Assembly (NCBI GenBank): GCA_035699085.1
Contig: DASSBG010000045.1
Location: 243,883 to 307,882 of the forward strand
DNA length: 64,000 bases
Direction of reading: 5' to 3'
Origin: DASSBG01 sp035699085
Lineage (GTDB): Bacteria; Pseudomonadota; Gammaproteobacteria; Xanthomonadales; Rhodanobacteraceae
Shown: piece by piece, positions 1 through 7,412 of the stretch
How positions within the stretch are numbered: position 1 is the stretch's first letter
Layout of the letters: each line of letters starts with the position of its first letter
Position numbers and translations under genes: made by a program
Notes under the pieces: model-generated
Told to the model about the DNA's origin: nothing
Seen by the model: the letters and a program-made list of their open reading frames with translations, nothing else
Database searches by the model: none

Positions 1-705
1 GGCAGGGGTCGCGACGGCGTCACTTCGCCCGTCGCCAAGTTCCTCGACGACGCCGCGCTTTCGGTCGTGCTCGCCACCACCGAGGCGCAGGCGGGCGACC
101 TGCTGTTGTTCGGCGCCGGGCCGTGGAAGACGGTCAGCGAATTCATGGGCGCGCTGCGCCTGAAGGTCGGCAGGGACCGTGGCCTGGTCGGCGAGGGCTG
201 GGCGCCGTTGTGGGTGACGGACTTCCCGATGTTCGAATACGACGACGACGAACAGCGTTTCGTCGCCCTGCACCATCCGTTCACCGCGCCGGCGGTGGAC
301 GACGTGGACGAGTTGCGCGTCAATGCGGCGACCGCCGTCAGCCGCGGCTACGACATGGTGCTCAACGGCGCCGAGATCGGCGGCGGTTCCATCCGCATCC
401 ATCGGCCGGAGATGCAGGCCGCGGTCTTCGAGCTGCTGGGCATCGGCGCCGAGGAAGCCGAGGCCAAGTTCGGCTTCCTGCTGAAGGCGCTGACCCTCGG
501 CGCGCCGCCGCACGGCGGCATCGCCTTTGGCATCGACCGCATCGCCGCCCTGATGGCCGGCACCGAATCAATCCGCGACGTCATTCCCTTCCCCAAGACG
601 ACCAGCGCACAGGATCTGATGACCGACGCACCCTCGCCCGTGTCGCCGGCGCAGCTCGCGGAGCTGCATGTGGCCGTGAAGCCGGGAATAGTGAATGGCG
701 AATAG
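1..705 (+). CDS. aspS: Aspartyl-tRNA synthetase, C-terminal part (5' end outside window)
   Basis: The frame is open from base 1 and 234 residues are visible. They begin GRDGVTSPVAKFL, as in the GAD insertion domain of bacterial AspRS, and carry the class II motif 3 region GIAFGIDRIAALMAG with its ATP-binding Arg. The enzyme charges tRNA-Asp (or Asp/Asn in non-discriminating forms) in the cytoplasm. The last residues (VKPGIVNGE) and the stop codon are written by the GGGAATAG-type simple repeat, so the C-terminus has been rebuilt by repeat DNA. It stands upstream of yebC and ruvCA, as in many gammaproteobacteria. The start lies outside the window. Confidence 0.96.
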   Translation, partial: GRGRDGVTSPVAKFLDDAALSVVLATTEAQAGDLLLFGAGPWKTVSEFMGALRLKVGRDRGLVGEGWAPLWVTDFPMFEYDDDEQRFVALHHPFTAPAVDDVDELRVNAATAVSRGYDMVLNGAEIGGGSIRIHRPEMQAAVFELLGIGAEEAEAKFGFLLKALTLGAPPHGGIAFGIDRIAALMAGTESIRDVIPFPKTTSAQDLMTDAPSPVSPAQLAELHVAVKPGIVNGE

Positions 706-776
706 GGAATCGTGCAGGCCAAAGCGCGCGGCGCGGTATGCCGAAGCAACCCGAGGTTCCGGCGCACTTGTAGCGC

Positions 777-802
777 GTAGGGCGGGTTTCAACCCGCCGT
801 AG
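777..802. repeat. REP-type palindrome (GTAGGGCGGGTTTCAACCCGCC family)
   Basis: An imperfect palindrome in which GGCGGGTT pairs with AACCCGCC around a short loop. The same sequence recurs at 6772, 17952, 18058 (inverted) and 33103, always between genes or at a gene end. This fits a REP family; no REP-associated transposase gene is seen in the window. Confidence 0.8.
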
Positions 803-807
803 CCGCC

Positions 808-1262
808 GGGAGCTCTGGCATGGCGTGTTGGGGTTCGCTGCGCTCACCGCCAACCTACAAGCGCCAACGGCGCCGCACGCGTGCCGCATGGCCGCTTTTC
901 CGGGTCCCGGGTCCCGGGTCCCGGGTCCCGGGATGCAAGCGTCACGTCGCGGGGAGCTCTGGCATGGCATGTTGGGGTTCGCTTCGCTCACCGCCAACCT
1001 GCAGACGCCAACGCCGCCGCATGCGTTTCGCGTGCCGGATAGCCGCTTTTCCGGGTCCCCGGTCCCGGGTCCCGGGTCCCGGGACGAAAGCGTCACGTCG
1101 TCGGGAGCTCCGGCGTGGCGTGTTGGGGTTCGCTGCGCTCACCGCCAACCTACAGACGCCAACGCCGCCGCACGCGTGCCGCATGGCCGCTTTCCCGGTC
1201 CCGGGTCCCGGGTACCGGGTCCCGCGCCCCCGGTCCCCGGTCCCCGGTCCCCGGTCCCCGGT
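808..1262. repeat. Three tandem copies of a ~145-bp composite repeat
   Basis: Copies begin near 808, 952 and 1103, each with GGGAGCTC(T/C)GGC. Each carries the core GTTGGGGTTCGCT(G/T)CGCTCACC, a segment rich in CGCCGC, and ends in an array of TCCCGGG units. A related core is seen at about 23966-23990. Copies differ by scattered substitutions and by repeat number at the GGGTCCC end. Confidence 0.85.
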
Positions 1263-1297
1263 CCATGCGCCCACTCCCTGCTCCGCGCCACAACGCG

Positions 1298-1303
1298 TAA
1301 AAT
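1298..1303 (+). promoter_or_regulatory. Candidate -10 element of yebC
   Basis: The hexamer TAAAAT stands 33 bp before the yebC ATG, at the end of the repeat block. No clear -35 element is seen 17 bp upstream, so this is a weak call based on an AT-rich hexamer in very GC-rich DNA. Confidence 0.35.
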
Positions 1304-1336
1304 CACGTTTTCCGCAGCACACTCACAGGACATCCC

Positions 1337-2065
1337 ATGGGTAGAGGCCCGACCGTTGCCGCACGCAAGAACGCCGAGGATGCCAAGCGCGGCAAGGTGT
1401 TCACCAAGCTGATCCGCGAGATCACCGTCGCCACCCGCGCCGGCGTGCCCGACCCGGCGCTCAATGGCCGCCTGCGCGCAGCCGTGGACAAGGCGCTGGC
1501 GGCGAACATGACCAAGGACACCATCGAGCGCGCCATCAAGCGCGGCTCCGGCGCCGATGGTGGCGCCGACATGCAGGAACTGCGCTACGAGGGCTATGGC
1601 CCCGCCGGCGTGGCACTGATCATCGACTGCTTCACCGACAACCCGACCCGCACCGTCGCCGACGTGCGCCATGCGCTGTCCAAGCACGGCGGCAACCTCG
1701 GCACCAGCGGCTCGGTCGCCTTCCAGTTCAGCCGCGTCGGCGAGTTCGTCTTCGCCACCGGCGGTGACGCGGCGGCCGAGGAAAAAGTGCTGGAAGCGGC
1801 GCTCGAAGCGGGCGCCGACGACGTGGTCAATGAAGCCGGCGAGAGCACCGTGCTGTGCCAGCCGGACGATTTCGAGGCGGTGCAGCAGGCGCTGCAGGAA
1901 GCCGGCCTGGACTGGGAGCACGCCGGCGTCGGCATGCGTCCCGACAACCGCGTCGCCGTGCCCGAGGAGGCGCAGGAGACCCTGCTCGACCTGATCGACA
2001 AACTCGACGAACTCGACGACGTCAGCGAGGTGTATCACAACGGCCTGCTGCCAGCCGATGGCTAG
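1337..2065 (+). CDS. yebC: YebC/PmpR-family translation or transcription factor
   Basis: 242 aa, the family's usual length. The N-terminus MGRGPTVAARKNAEDAKRG followed by KVFTKLIREITVA is the conserved YebC start, and the acidic C-terminal domain is intact. Members have been described as DNA-binding regulators and, more recently, as ribosome-associated factors that help translation of proline-rich stretches. It is first in the classic yebC-ruvC-ruvA cluster. Its stop codon is overlapped by the only upstream ATG in frame with ruvC (ATGGCTAG at 2058-2065), which suggests translational coupling. Confidence 0.95.
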   Translation: MGRGPTVAARKNAEDAKRGKVFTKLIREITVATRAGVPDPALNGRLRAAVDKALAANMTKDTIERAIKRGSGADGGADMQELRYEGYGPAGVALIIDCFTDNPTRTVADVRHALSKHGGNLGTSGSVAFQFSRVGEFVFATGGDAAAEEKVLEAALEAGADDVVNEAGESTVLCQPDDFEAVQQALQEAGLDWEHAGVGMRPDNRVAVPEEAQETLLDLIDKLDELDDVSEVYHNGLLPADG

Positions 2066-2747
2066 CAGCAGGGCCGGGAATGGGGAATGGGGAATGGGGA
2101 ATGAGGCAAGCCGCTCCGTTCGACTTTCGTCCCGTGCTCCACGCACCGGAGCCCCCGTCAGTGCCGGCGGCTCCGAAAGCGAGGCAGAGCGCTCCCATTC
2201 CCCACTCCCCATTCCCCATTCCCGATCCGCAAGGATCATCGGCATCGACCCCGGCAGCCAGTGCACCGGCATCGGCATCGTGGATGTCGATGCGGCGGGG
2301 CGGCCGCGGCACGTGTTCCACGCGGCGGTGGCGGTCGGCGGCGAGGCCAGCTTCCCGCTGCGGCTGAAGCGCATCTACGATGAGGTCTGTGCCATCATCG
2401 GCACGCATGCACCGGACGAATGCGCCATCGAGCGCGTCTTCATGGCGCGCAATGCCGACTCGGCCCTCAAGCTGGGGCAGGCACGCGGTGCCGCGATCTG
2501 CGCTGCGCTGAGCCGGGGGATGGACGTGCACGAATACGCGGCATCGGAAGTGAAGCAGGCGGTGGTGGGCGGCGGCCGCGCCGACAAGGCCCAGGTGCAA
2601 CACATGATCTGCATGCTCCTGGGACTGGAGGCGCCGCTGCAGGCGGACGCCGCCGATGCCCTGGCCATCGCGGTCACCCATGCGCACACGCGCAGCGGCG
2701 TCGAGCGCATCGGCCTGCCGCGCAGCGCCTGGCGGCGGCGCCGATGA
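2058..2747 (+). CDS. ruvC: Holliday junction endonuclease RuvC, with repeat-encoded N-terminal extension
   Basis: The RuvC fold begins at about 2235 with IIGIDPGSQCTGIG, where the first catalytic Asp lies. Later acidic residues follow in ECAIERVF and in DAADALAIAVTH. RuvC resolves Holliday junctions with RuvAB. No ATG, GTG or TTG lies in frame close to the normal family start. The nearest in-frame ATGs are at 2094 and 2058, both inside or before a GGGAATGG / CCATTCCCC inverted repeat. Translation would therefore add about 47-59 repeat-encoded residues, unless a non-canonical ATC start is used near 2235. The start given is the one coupled to the yebC stop. The 3' end overlaps ruvA by ATGA. Confidence 0.85.
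   Translation: MASSRAGNGEWGMGNEASRSVRLSSRAPRTGAPVSAGGSESEAERSHSPLPIPHSRSARIIGIDPGSQCTGIGIVDVDAAGRPRHVFHAAVAVGGEASFPLRLKRIYDEVCAIIGTHAPDECAIERVFMARNADSALKLGQARGAAICAALSRGMDVHEYAASEVKQAVVGGGRADKAQVQHMICMLLGLEAPLQADAADALAIAVTHAHTRSGVERIGLPRSAWRRRR
2073..2227. repeat. Inverted pair of GGGAATGG / CCATTCCC arrays inside the ruvC 5' region
   Basis: A G-rich array at 2073-2104 and a C-rich array at 2192-2227 are reverse complements separated by about 90 bp. A transcript could fold into one long hairpin directly before the conserved part of ruvC, or the G-rich arm could form a quadruplex. The region is open in the ruvC frame. Confidence 0.85.
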
Positions 2748-3340
2748 TCGGGCGGCTGCGCGGAACCCTGGCCTCGAAGCAGCCGCCCTGGCTGCTGATT
2801 GACGTCGGCGGCGTCGGCTACGAGCTGGAGGCGCCGATGTCGACGATCTACGACTTGCCGGCTACCGGCCAGCCCGTCACCTTGCTGACCCATCACGCGG
2901 TGAAGGACGACAGCGTCGCACTGTATGGCTTCGCGCGCGAGGCCGAGCGCACGCTGTTCCGGCACCTCCTGAAGGTGAGCGGCATCGGCGCGAAGATTGC
3001 GCTGGCCGTGCTGTCCGGCGTCGCCACCGACGAGTTTGCGCGGCTGGTGCGCGCCGGCGACAGCGCGGCGCTGACGCGCATCCCGGGCATCGGCAAGAAG
3101 ACCGCCGAGCGCATCGTGGTGGAACTGCGCGACAGGGTGGGTGCCGACGGCACCTCGGGTCCGGCCCGGCCCGGCGGCGGCGACGTGCCACGCGACGCGC
3201 GCGGCGAGGCCGAGGTGGCCTTGCAGCAGCTGGGCTACAAGCCGGCCGAGGCGGCGCGGCTGGTGCAGAAATGCGCCGCCGATGGCGACGACGCCGAGGC
3301 CATCATCCGCAAGTCGCTGCGCTCCGCGCTGGGTGGCTGA
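2744..3340 (+). CDS. ruvA: Holliday junction branch-migration protein RuvA
   Basis: 198 aa starting MIGRLRGTLASKQPPWLLIDVG, the standard RuvA start. Two helix-hairpin-helix motifs are visible (VSGIGAKIALAVLSG and IPGIGKKTAERIVVELRD), and the C-terminal domain III (VALQQLGYKPAEAARLV) binds RuvB. It forms the tetramer that holds the four-way junction and targets RuvB. The ATG overlaps the ruvC stop (ATGA), so the two are coupled. ruvB is not the next gene here: it lies 7.3 kb away, after kup and an accessory patch. Confidence 0.97.
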   Translation: MIGRLRGTLASKQPPWLLIDVGGVGYELEAPMSTIYDLPATGQPVTLLTHHAVKDDSVALYGFAREAERTLFRHLLKVSGIGAKIALAVLSGVATDEFARLVRAGDSAALTRIPGIGKKTAERIVVELRDRVGADGTSGPARPGGGDVPRDARGEAEVALQQLGYKPAEAARLVQKCAADGDDAEAIIRKSLRSALGG

Positions 3341-3348
3341 GGCGGGCC

Positions 3349-5262
3349 GTGGCCAACGACGCTGCCAGCAATGATCCGGCAACCGCCGACGGCGAAGCCA
3401 GCCACGGCAGCCGCAAGGCCCTGATTCTCGGTGCGATCGGCGTGGTGTTCGGCGACCTCGGCACCAGCCCGCTCTACACCATGAAGGAGGCCTTCCACGG
3501 CGAGCACGGCATGCCGGCCGTGCCCTTCAACGTGCTCGGCGTGCTGTCGCTGATCCTGTGGACCCTGATCATCGTGGTGGCGGTGAAGTACGTGACCCTG
3601 GTGATGCGTGCCGACAACAAGGGCGAGGGCGGCATCATGGCCATGATGACGCTGGCCCAGCGAGCTGCGCGCGGCGAACCGAAGGTACGCAAGCTGGTGA
3701 TGTTCATGGCGCTGCTCGGCGCGGCGTTGTTTTACGGCGATGGCGTAATCACGCCCTCCATCACGGTGCTGTCCGCGGTCGAGGGTTTGGGCGTCGCGGC
3801 GCCGGGGTTGCAAACCTTTGTCGTGCCGATGGCGGTGCTGGTGCTGATCGTGCTGTTCTCGGTGCAGCGTTTCGGTACCCAGAAGGTCGGCGTGGTGTTC
3901 GGCCCGGTGATGTGCGTCTGGTTCCTGTCGCTGGGCCTGATCGGCGTCTGGAACATCGTCCAGGAACCGCAGGTGCTGGCAGCGCTCAGCCCCTGGTACG
4001 GCGTCAACTTTTTCATGCACCACGGTTGGGGCGGGTTCCTGGTGCTGGGCGCGGTGGTGCTGTGCGTGACCGGCGCCGAGGCGCTGTACACCGACATGGG
4101 CCATTTCGGCCGCTTCCCGATCCGCGCCGCCTGGTTCGGCTTCGTCATGCCGGGGCTGGTGCTGAATTACTTCGGCCAGGGCGCGCTGCTGCTCGGCGAC
4201 CCGCTGACCTCGCGCAACCCGTTCTACCTGGCGCTGCCGTCCTGGGGGCTCTACCCGATGATCGGCCTTGCCACGGTCGCTGCCGTGATCGCTTCGCAGG
4301 CGGTTATCTCCGGGGCGTTTTCGGTGACCCGGCAGGCAGTGCAACTGGGCTTCGTGCCGCGCATGAAGATCGTGCACACCTCGGCGCGCGCGATCGGCCA
4401 GATCTACCTGCCGTGGGTCAACCGTTTCATGCTGCTGGCGGTGGTGCTGGTGGTCATCGGCTTCGGCTCCTCGCAGGCGCTGGCCGGCGCCTACGGCATC
4501 GCGGTCACCGGCACCATGGCCATCGACACCACGCTGACCATGATCGTGGCCCGGCGCATGTGGCGCTGGAGCAGGCTGGCGGTGATCGCCACCGGCCTGC
4601 TGCTGCTGATCGTCGACCTGTCCTTCTTCGGTGCAAACACGCTGAAGATTCCGGACGGCGGCTGGTTCCCGCTGGTGCTCGGCGTCGGCCTGTTCGCGGT
4701 CATGACCACCTGGCGCCGCGGCCGCGAACTGGTGATGCGCCAGATCAAGCAGGGCGCGCTGGCGCTCGAGCCTTTCATCGCCAACCTCAACGAACACCCG
4801 CCGATGCGCGTGCCGGGCACCGCTGTGTTCCTGACCGCCAACGGCGACGCCGTACCGCACGCGCTGCTGCACAACCTCAAGCACAACAAGGTGCTGCACG
4901 AGCGCAACGTGATGCTGACGGTGGATATCCTGGAGACGCCCTACGCCGACCACGACGACCGCATCGAACTGCAGGCGCTGGGCTACGACTTTTTCCGCCT
5001 GGTATTGCGCGTCGGCTTCGCCGAGGACCCGGACGTACCGGAGCTGCTCAAGCTCTGCGGCGCCAAGGGCCTGCCCATCGACCTGATGGACACCACCTTC
5101 TTCATCAGCCGCGAGACCATCGTCGCCGACGAGCGCGCCGGCATGGCGCTGTGGCGCGACCGCCTGTTCGCCTTCATGCAGCGCAACGCGCTGCCGGCCA
5201 CCGCCTTCTTCCAGATCCCCGGCAACCGCCTGATCGAGCTCGGCACGCAGGTGGCTATTTAG
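3349..5262 (+). CDS. kup: Low-affinity potassium transporter Kup (KUP/HAK/KT family)
   Basis: 637 aa from a GTG start at 3349, eight bases after the ruvA stop. The hallmark GAIGVVFGDLGTSPLYT is in the first membrane segment. About 12 hydrophobic helices fill residues 25-450, and a soluble C-terminal domain follows, as in E. coli Kup (622 aa). It is a proton-coupled K+ uptake system of the inner membrane. The ORF is open further upstream into ruvA, but that extension is not conserved Kup sequence. A GGGACCA repeat begins at the stop codon. Confidence 0.94.
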   Translation: MANDAASNDPATADGEASHGSRKALILGAIGVVFGDLGTSPLYTMKEAFHGEHGMPAVPFNVLGVLSLILWTLIIVVAVKYVTLVMRADNKGEGGIMAMMTLAQRAARGEPKVRKLVMFMALLGAALFYGDGVITPSITVLSAVEGLGVAAPGLQTFVVPMAVLVLIVLFSVQRFGTQKVGVVFGPVMCVWFLSLGLIGVWNIVQEPQVLAALSPWYGVNFFMHHGWGGFLVLGAVVLCVTGAEALYTDMGHFGRFPIRAAWFGFVMPGLVLNYFGQGALLLGDPLTSRNPFYLALPSWGLYPMIGLATVAAVIASQAVISGAFSVTRQAVQLGFVPRMKIVHTSARAIGQIYLPWVNRFMLLAVVLVVIGFGSSQALAGAYGIAVTGTMAIDTTLTMIVARRMWRWSRLAVIATGLLLLIVDLSFFGANTLKIPDGGWFPLVLGVGLFAVMTTWRRGRELVMRQIKQGALALEPFIANLNEHPPMRVPGTAVFLTANGDAVPHALLHNLKHNKVLHERNVMLTVDILETPYADHDDRIELQALGYDFFRLVLRVGFAEDPDVPELLKLCGAKGLPIDLMDTTFFISRETIVADERAGMALWRDRLFAFMQRNALPATAFFQIPGNRLIELGTQVAI

Positions 5263-5408
5263 GGACCAGGGACCAGGGACCGGACAAGCGCGTACGACGG
5301 ACGACGCAGCTCGGCGGGGGGGTCAGACTGCAGTTTTCGCTGAGGCGAAAAGTGCACTCTGACCCCGGTTTTGCTGACCCCGGTTTCGATCCGGGAAGTC
5401 GGCGGCGA
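5263..5408. repeat. Repeat tail after kup and REP-like hairpin, copy A
   Basis: Starts with an array of AGGGACC units (5262-5283). At 5319-5366 lies an inverted repeat whose outer arms are GGGGTCAGA and TCTGACCCC and whose inner arms are TTTTCGC and GCGAAAA. The same hairpin recurs at 6916-6962. It marks the left edge of a duplicated segment (about 5300-5692 versus 6899-7212). No gene is seen. Confidence 0.7.
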
Positions 5409-5692
5409 TCAGCCAGGAGCGGGCGGCCCCCGATCGCCGATCACGAGACCGATGGGGATCAGCAGCGGCAGGTACAGCGGTGACGTCAACAGCAGCAGGG
5501 CCAGCCCGATATTTGGCCCGCTGTAGTTGAGGCTGGAGTAGTACAGGCTGCCCCACAGCAGCGCCGACCCCGCCAGCAGCAACAGCATGGCTGCTGGAGT
5601 AGTACAGGCTGCCCCACAGCAGCGCCGACCCCGCCAGCAGCAACAGCATGGCCGCCCAATTGCCGCGCTGCTCATCGTCGTCTCGCCGCAGG
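5409..5692 (-). pseudogene. Truncated, frameshifted copy of the small membrane protein gene at 6990-7406
   Basis: On the minus strand the C-terminal residues (LLLLAGSALLWGSLYYSS, then NYSGPNIGLALLLLTS and PLYLPLLIPIGLVIG) match the intact gene nearly perfectly. The N-terminal half is missing. A 61-bp tandem duplication (61 is not a multiple of 3) shifts the frame in the middle, so the parts are in two frames. This is a duplicated 3' fragment that has decayed. Confidence 0.85.
5533..5654. repeat. 61-bp tandem duplication inside the pseudogene
   Basis: Units 5533-5593 and 5594-5654 both start CTGGAGTAGTACAGG and end CAACAGCATGG(C)(T/C)G, differing at one base seen by eye. The intact homologue at about 7110-7170 has only one unit, so this is a local slippage or unequal-crossover event after the segment was copied. 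Confidence 0.85.
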
Positions 5693-5755
5693 GTGGCCCG
5701 TCCATAGGTCGGCGGGTTGCAGACCTGCCTTGGGGGCTTCAGAGTGGTGCCGACG

Positions 5756-6733
5756 ATGGCCACACTCTCCAAAATCCTGTTGTCATTCGTGCTGCTGGCG
5801 ATTGTGGTGGGCGGAGCCTTTTTCTGGCTCTGGCCATCGCACGACGCGGGGCACATGGCACCCGCGAGCGCTGAGCCTGTCACCCGTATCGGCGATGCTG
5901 GTGCTCCTGCGCCAGCACCCTCTGCCACGTCTTCGGACGTGCCGTGGAGCGAAGACGGTGCGGTCCGGCCTGCCAGGAAGATCGCGCCTGTCGGGGCGCG
6001 TCAGCTGTTCGCCAATACGAACCTGACGCTTGGTGATCGCTTCAGGGGCTTGGTTGATCTCGCCTTTGCCGGCGACGAGACGGCTGCGCATCTGGCGGTG
6101 CAAATTGCCAATCAGTGCAATGCAGCCAGCCAGGCGCCGGTGGACCAGTCACCCGTCGGCCATGAGCACGCCACGCAATACCAGATACGGGTCCACCGGC
6201 AAACGCAGGCGGACTGCGCTGCGGTCCTTGCGGCGCCTGAGTTTGACGATCTGCAGACCATGGCGCAGGCGCACCCGGTCGATGCACTCGACGCATCGGT
6301 GAAGGATACGATCCGTCATCGGTTTGCGGACCAGGGTGCGGATGCCGCGCTGGACGCGGCGGTCAGCGCGATCATGGCGCGACCGGACGAGACGACGGCG
6401 ATGGTCGTCGCGGACCAACTTGCGGACCTGGACATCTCCTCGGTCTACATGCAACCGCAGCTGCAGTCGGTCTCGTCGGTCAACCCGCAGCAACGCAACA
6501 TGCTGATGCGTTACGCCCTCGGATTGCTGGCTTGCGACTACGGCAGACCGTGCGGACCCGATTCGTTTGCGGTCCGTTCCACCTGCTTCGCTCTTGGCGC
6601 CTGCGTGCCAGGTGCTGACCTGCAGATGGTGTATGAGCAGCAGCTTCTGACCGGGCAGCAGGTGCAAGACGTGCGTGCGTTGCTCGCCTACCTGCGCAAG
6701 GTCAACGGGACCATGGTCCACCGCTGGCGCTGA
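5756..6733 (+). CDS. Hypothetical membrane-anchored or exported protein
   Basis: 325 aa from ATG 5756, chosen because it directly precedes a single hydrophobic helix (residues 6-26, KILLSFVLLAIVVGGAFFW). A Pro/Ala linker follows, then a helical domain with paired cysteines. The C-terminal third has CDYGRPCGPDSF and STCFALGACVPG, a Cys-rich signature resembling uncharacterised periplasmic proteins of Lysobacter-type bacteria. The domain probably sits in the periplasm with disulphides. GTG codons just upstream and the M at 5717 are alternative starts. The gene lies between two direct copies of a ~310-390 bp segment, which suggests it moved or was trapped with that duplication. Function unknown. 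Confidence 0.75.
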   Translation: MATLSKILLSFVLLAIVVGGAFFWLWPSHDAGHMAPASAEPVTRIGDAGAPAPAPSATSSDVPWSEDGAVRPARKIAPVGARQLFANTNLTLGDRFRGLVDLAFAGDETAAHLAVQIANQCNAASQAPVDQSPVGHEHATQYQIRVHRQTQADCAAVLAAPEFDDLQTMAQAHPVDALDASVKDTIRHRFADQGADAALDAAVSAIMARPDETTAMVVADQLADLDISSVYMQPQLQSVSSVNPQQRNMLMRYALGLLACDYGRPCGPDSFAVRSTCFALGACVPGADLQMVYEQQLLTGQQVQDVRALLAYLRKVNGTMVHRWR

Positions 6734-6771
6734 TTGCCAGTCGCGAAAAATGTCTCGCGTCCGCGGAGCGT

Positions 6772-6793
6772 GTAGGGCGGGTTTCAACCCGCC
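6772..6793. repeat. REP-type palindrome
   Basis: A copy of the GTAGGGCGGGTTTCAACCCGCC element, about 40 bp after the stop of the gene ending at 6733. The gap 6734-6989 otherwise holds only the start of duplicated segment copy B. Confidence 0.8.
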
Positions 6794-6915
6794 GCGCGCT
6801 CCGACGGAGGCCGATTGGCACGATACGCGCCAGGAACACGCAGCAGCGGCGCGCCAAGGCTCGCCATCCGCACGCCACGCATGCACGTGCAACCGGAGAC
6901 GACGCAGCTCGGCGG

Positions 6916-6962
6916 GGGGTCAGACTGCAGTTTTCGCCAGGCGAAAAGTGCACTCTGACCCC
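6916..6962. repeat. REP-like hairpin, copy B (GGGGTCAGA...TCTGACCCC)
   Basis: Second copy of the hairpin seen at 5319-5366, with outer arms GGGGTCAGA / TCTGACCCC and inner arms TTTTCGCC / GGCGAAAA. It lies just beyond the 3' end of the minus-strand gene 6990-7406 and may also act as a transcript end for that gene. Confidence 0.7.
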
Positions 6963-6989
6963 GGTTTTGATCCGGGAAGTCGGCGGCGA

Positions 6990-7406
6990 TCAATCAGGGG
7001 CGGCGGGCTGGCGGTAGCCGATCACGAGGCCGATGGGGATCAGCAGCGGCAGGTACAGCGGCGACGTCAACAGCAGCAGGGCCAGCCCGATATTTGGCCC
7101 GCTGTAGTTGAGGCTGGAGTAGTACAGGCTGCCCCACAGCAGCGCCGACCCCGCCAGCAGCAACAGCATGGCCGCCCAATTGCTGCGCTGCTCGTCGTCG
7201 TGTCGCCGCAGCTGCACGACGACGGCAAGAATGAAGAATGGCAGTCCGGCTCTCAGGCTGTTGTCGAACAACAGGCGCGGGTCCTCGCCTGGCCACGGTG
7301 CGTGGTGTCGCAGGCTGAGCAGGAAACCGCCGATCCAGACCACCAGCAGAGGCCAGGCAACCACCAATGACCATGCCGGAACCAGCGGAAGATCGGATCG
7401 CTTCAT
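6990..7406 (-). CDS. Small hydrophobic inner-membrane protein of unknown function
   Basis: 138 aa, start ATG at 7406. Four likely membrane helices: WSLVVAWPLLVVWIGGFLL (about 12-30), LPFFILAVVVQL (about 55-67), AAMLLLLAGSALLWGSLYY (about 77-96) and the last, about 102-128. It begins six bases after the stop of the 1009-aa beta-helix gene, so the two are probably one minus-strand transcript. Its 3' half is duplicated as the pseudogene at 5409-5692. No family recognised. Confidence 0.72.
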   Translation of the reverse strand: MKRSDLPLVPAWSLVVAWPLLVVWIGGFLLSLRHHAPWPGEDPRLLFDNSLRAGLPFFILAVVVQLRRHDDEQRSNWAAMLLLLAGSALLWGSLYYSSLNYSGPNIGLALLLLTSPLYLPLLIPIGLVIGYRQPAAPD

Positions 7407-7412
7407 GGACGC

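Larger units (their letters stand above)
706..1336. repeat. Intergenic repeat block between aspS and yebC
   Basis: A gap of about 630 bp without a credible gene. It holds a GGGAATAG-type tail after aspS, a REP palindrome at 777-802, three tandem copies of a composite unit (about 808-1262) and arrays of TCCCGGG and GGTCCCC units. The ORFs that cross it translate the repeats and are rejected. The C-rich GGTCCCC array ends about 35 bp before the putative yebC -10 element. Confidence 0.85.

Noticed and set aside
698..1300. Several overlapping ORFs in the aspS-yebC gap
   Set aside because: They translate the tandem repeat and its GGGTCCC arrays; frames differ between copies and no protein family appears.
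3235..4953. A 572-aa minus-strand frame opposite kup
   Set aside because: His/Gln/Arg-rich antisense translation of the Kup membrane helices; no ribosome site or family.
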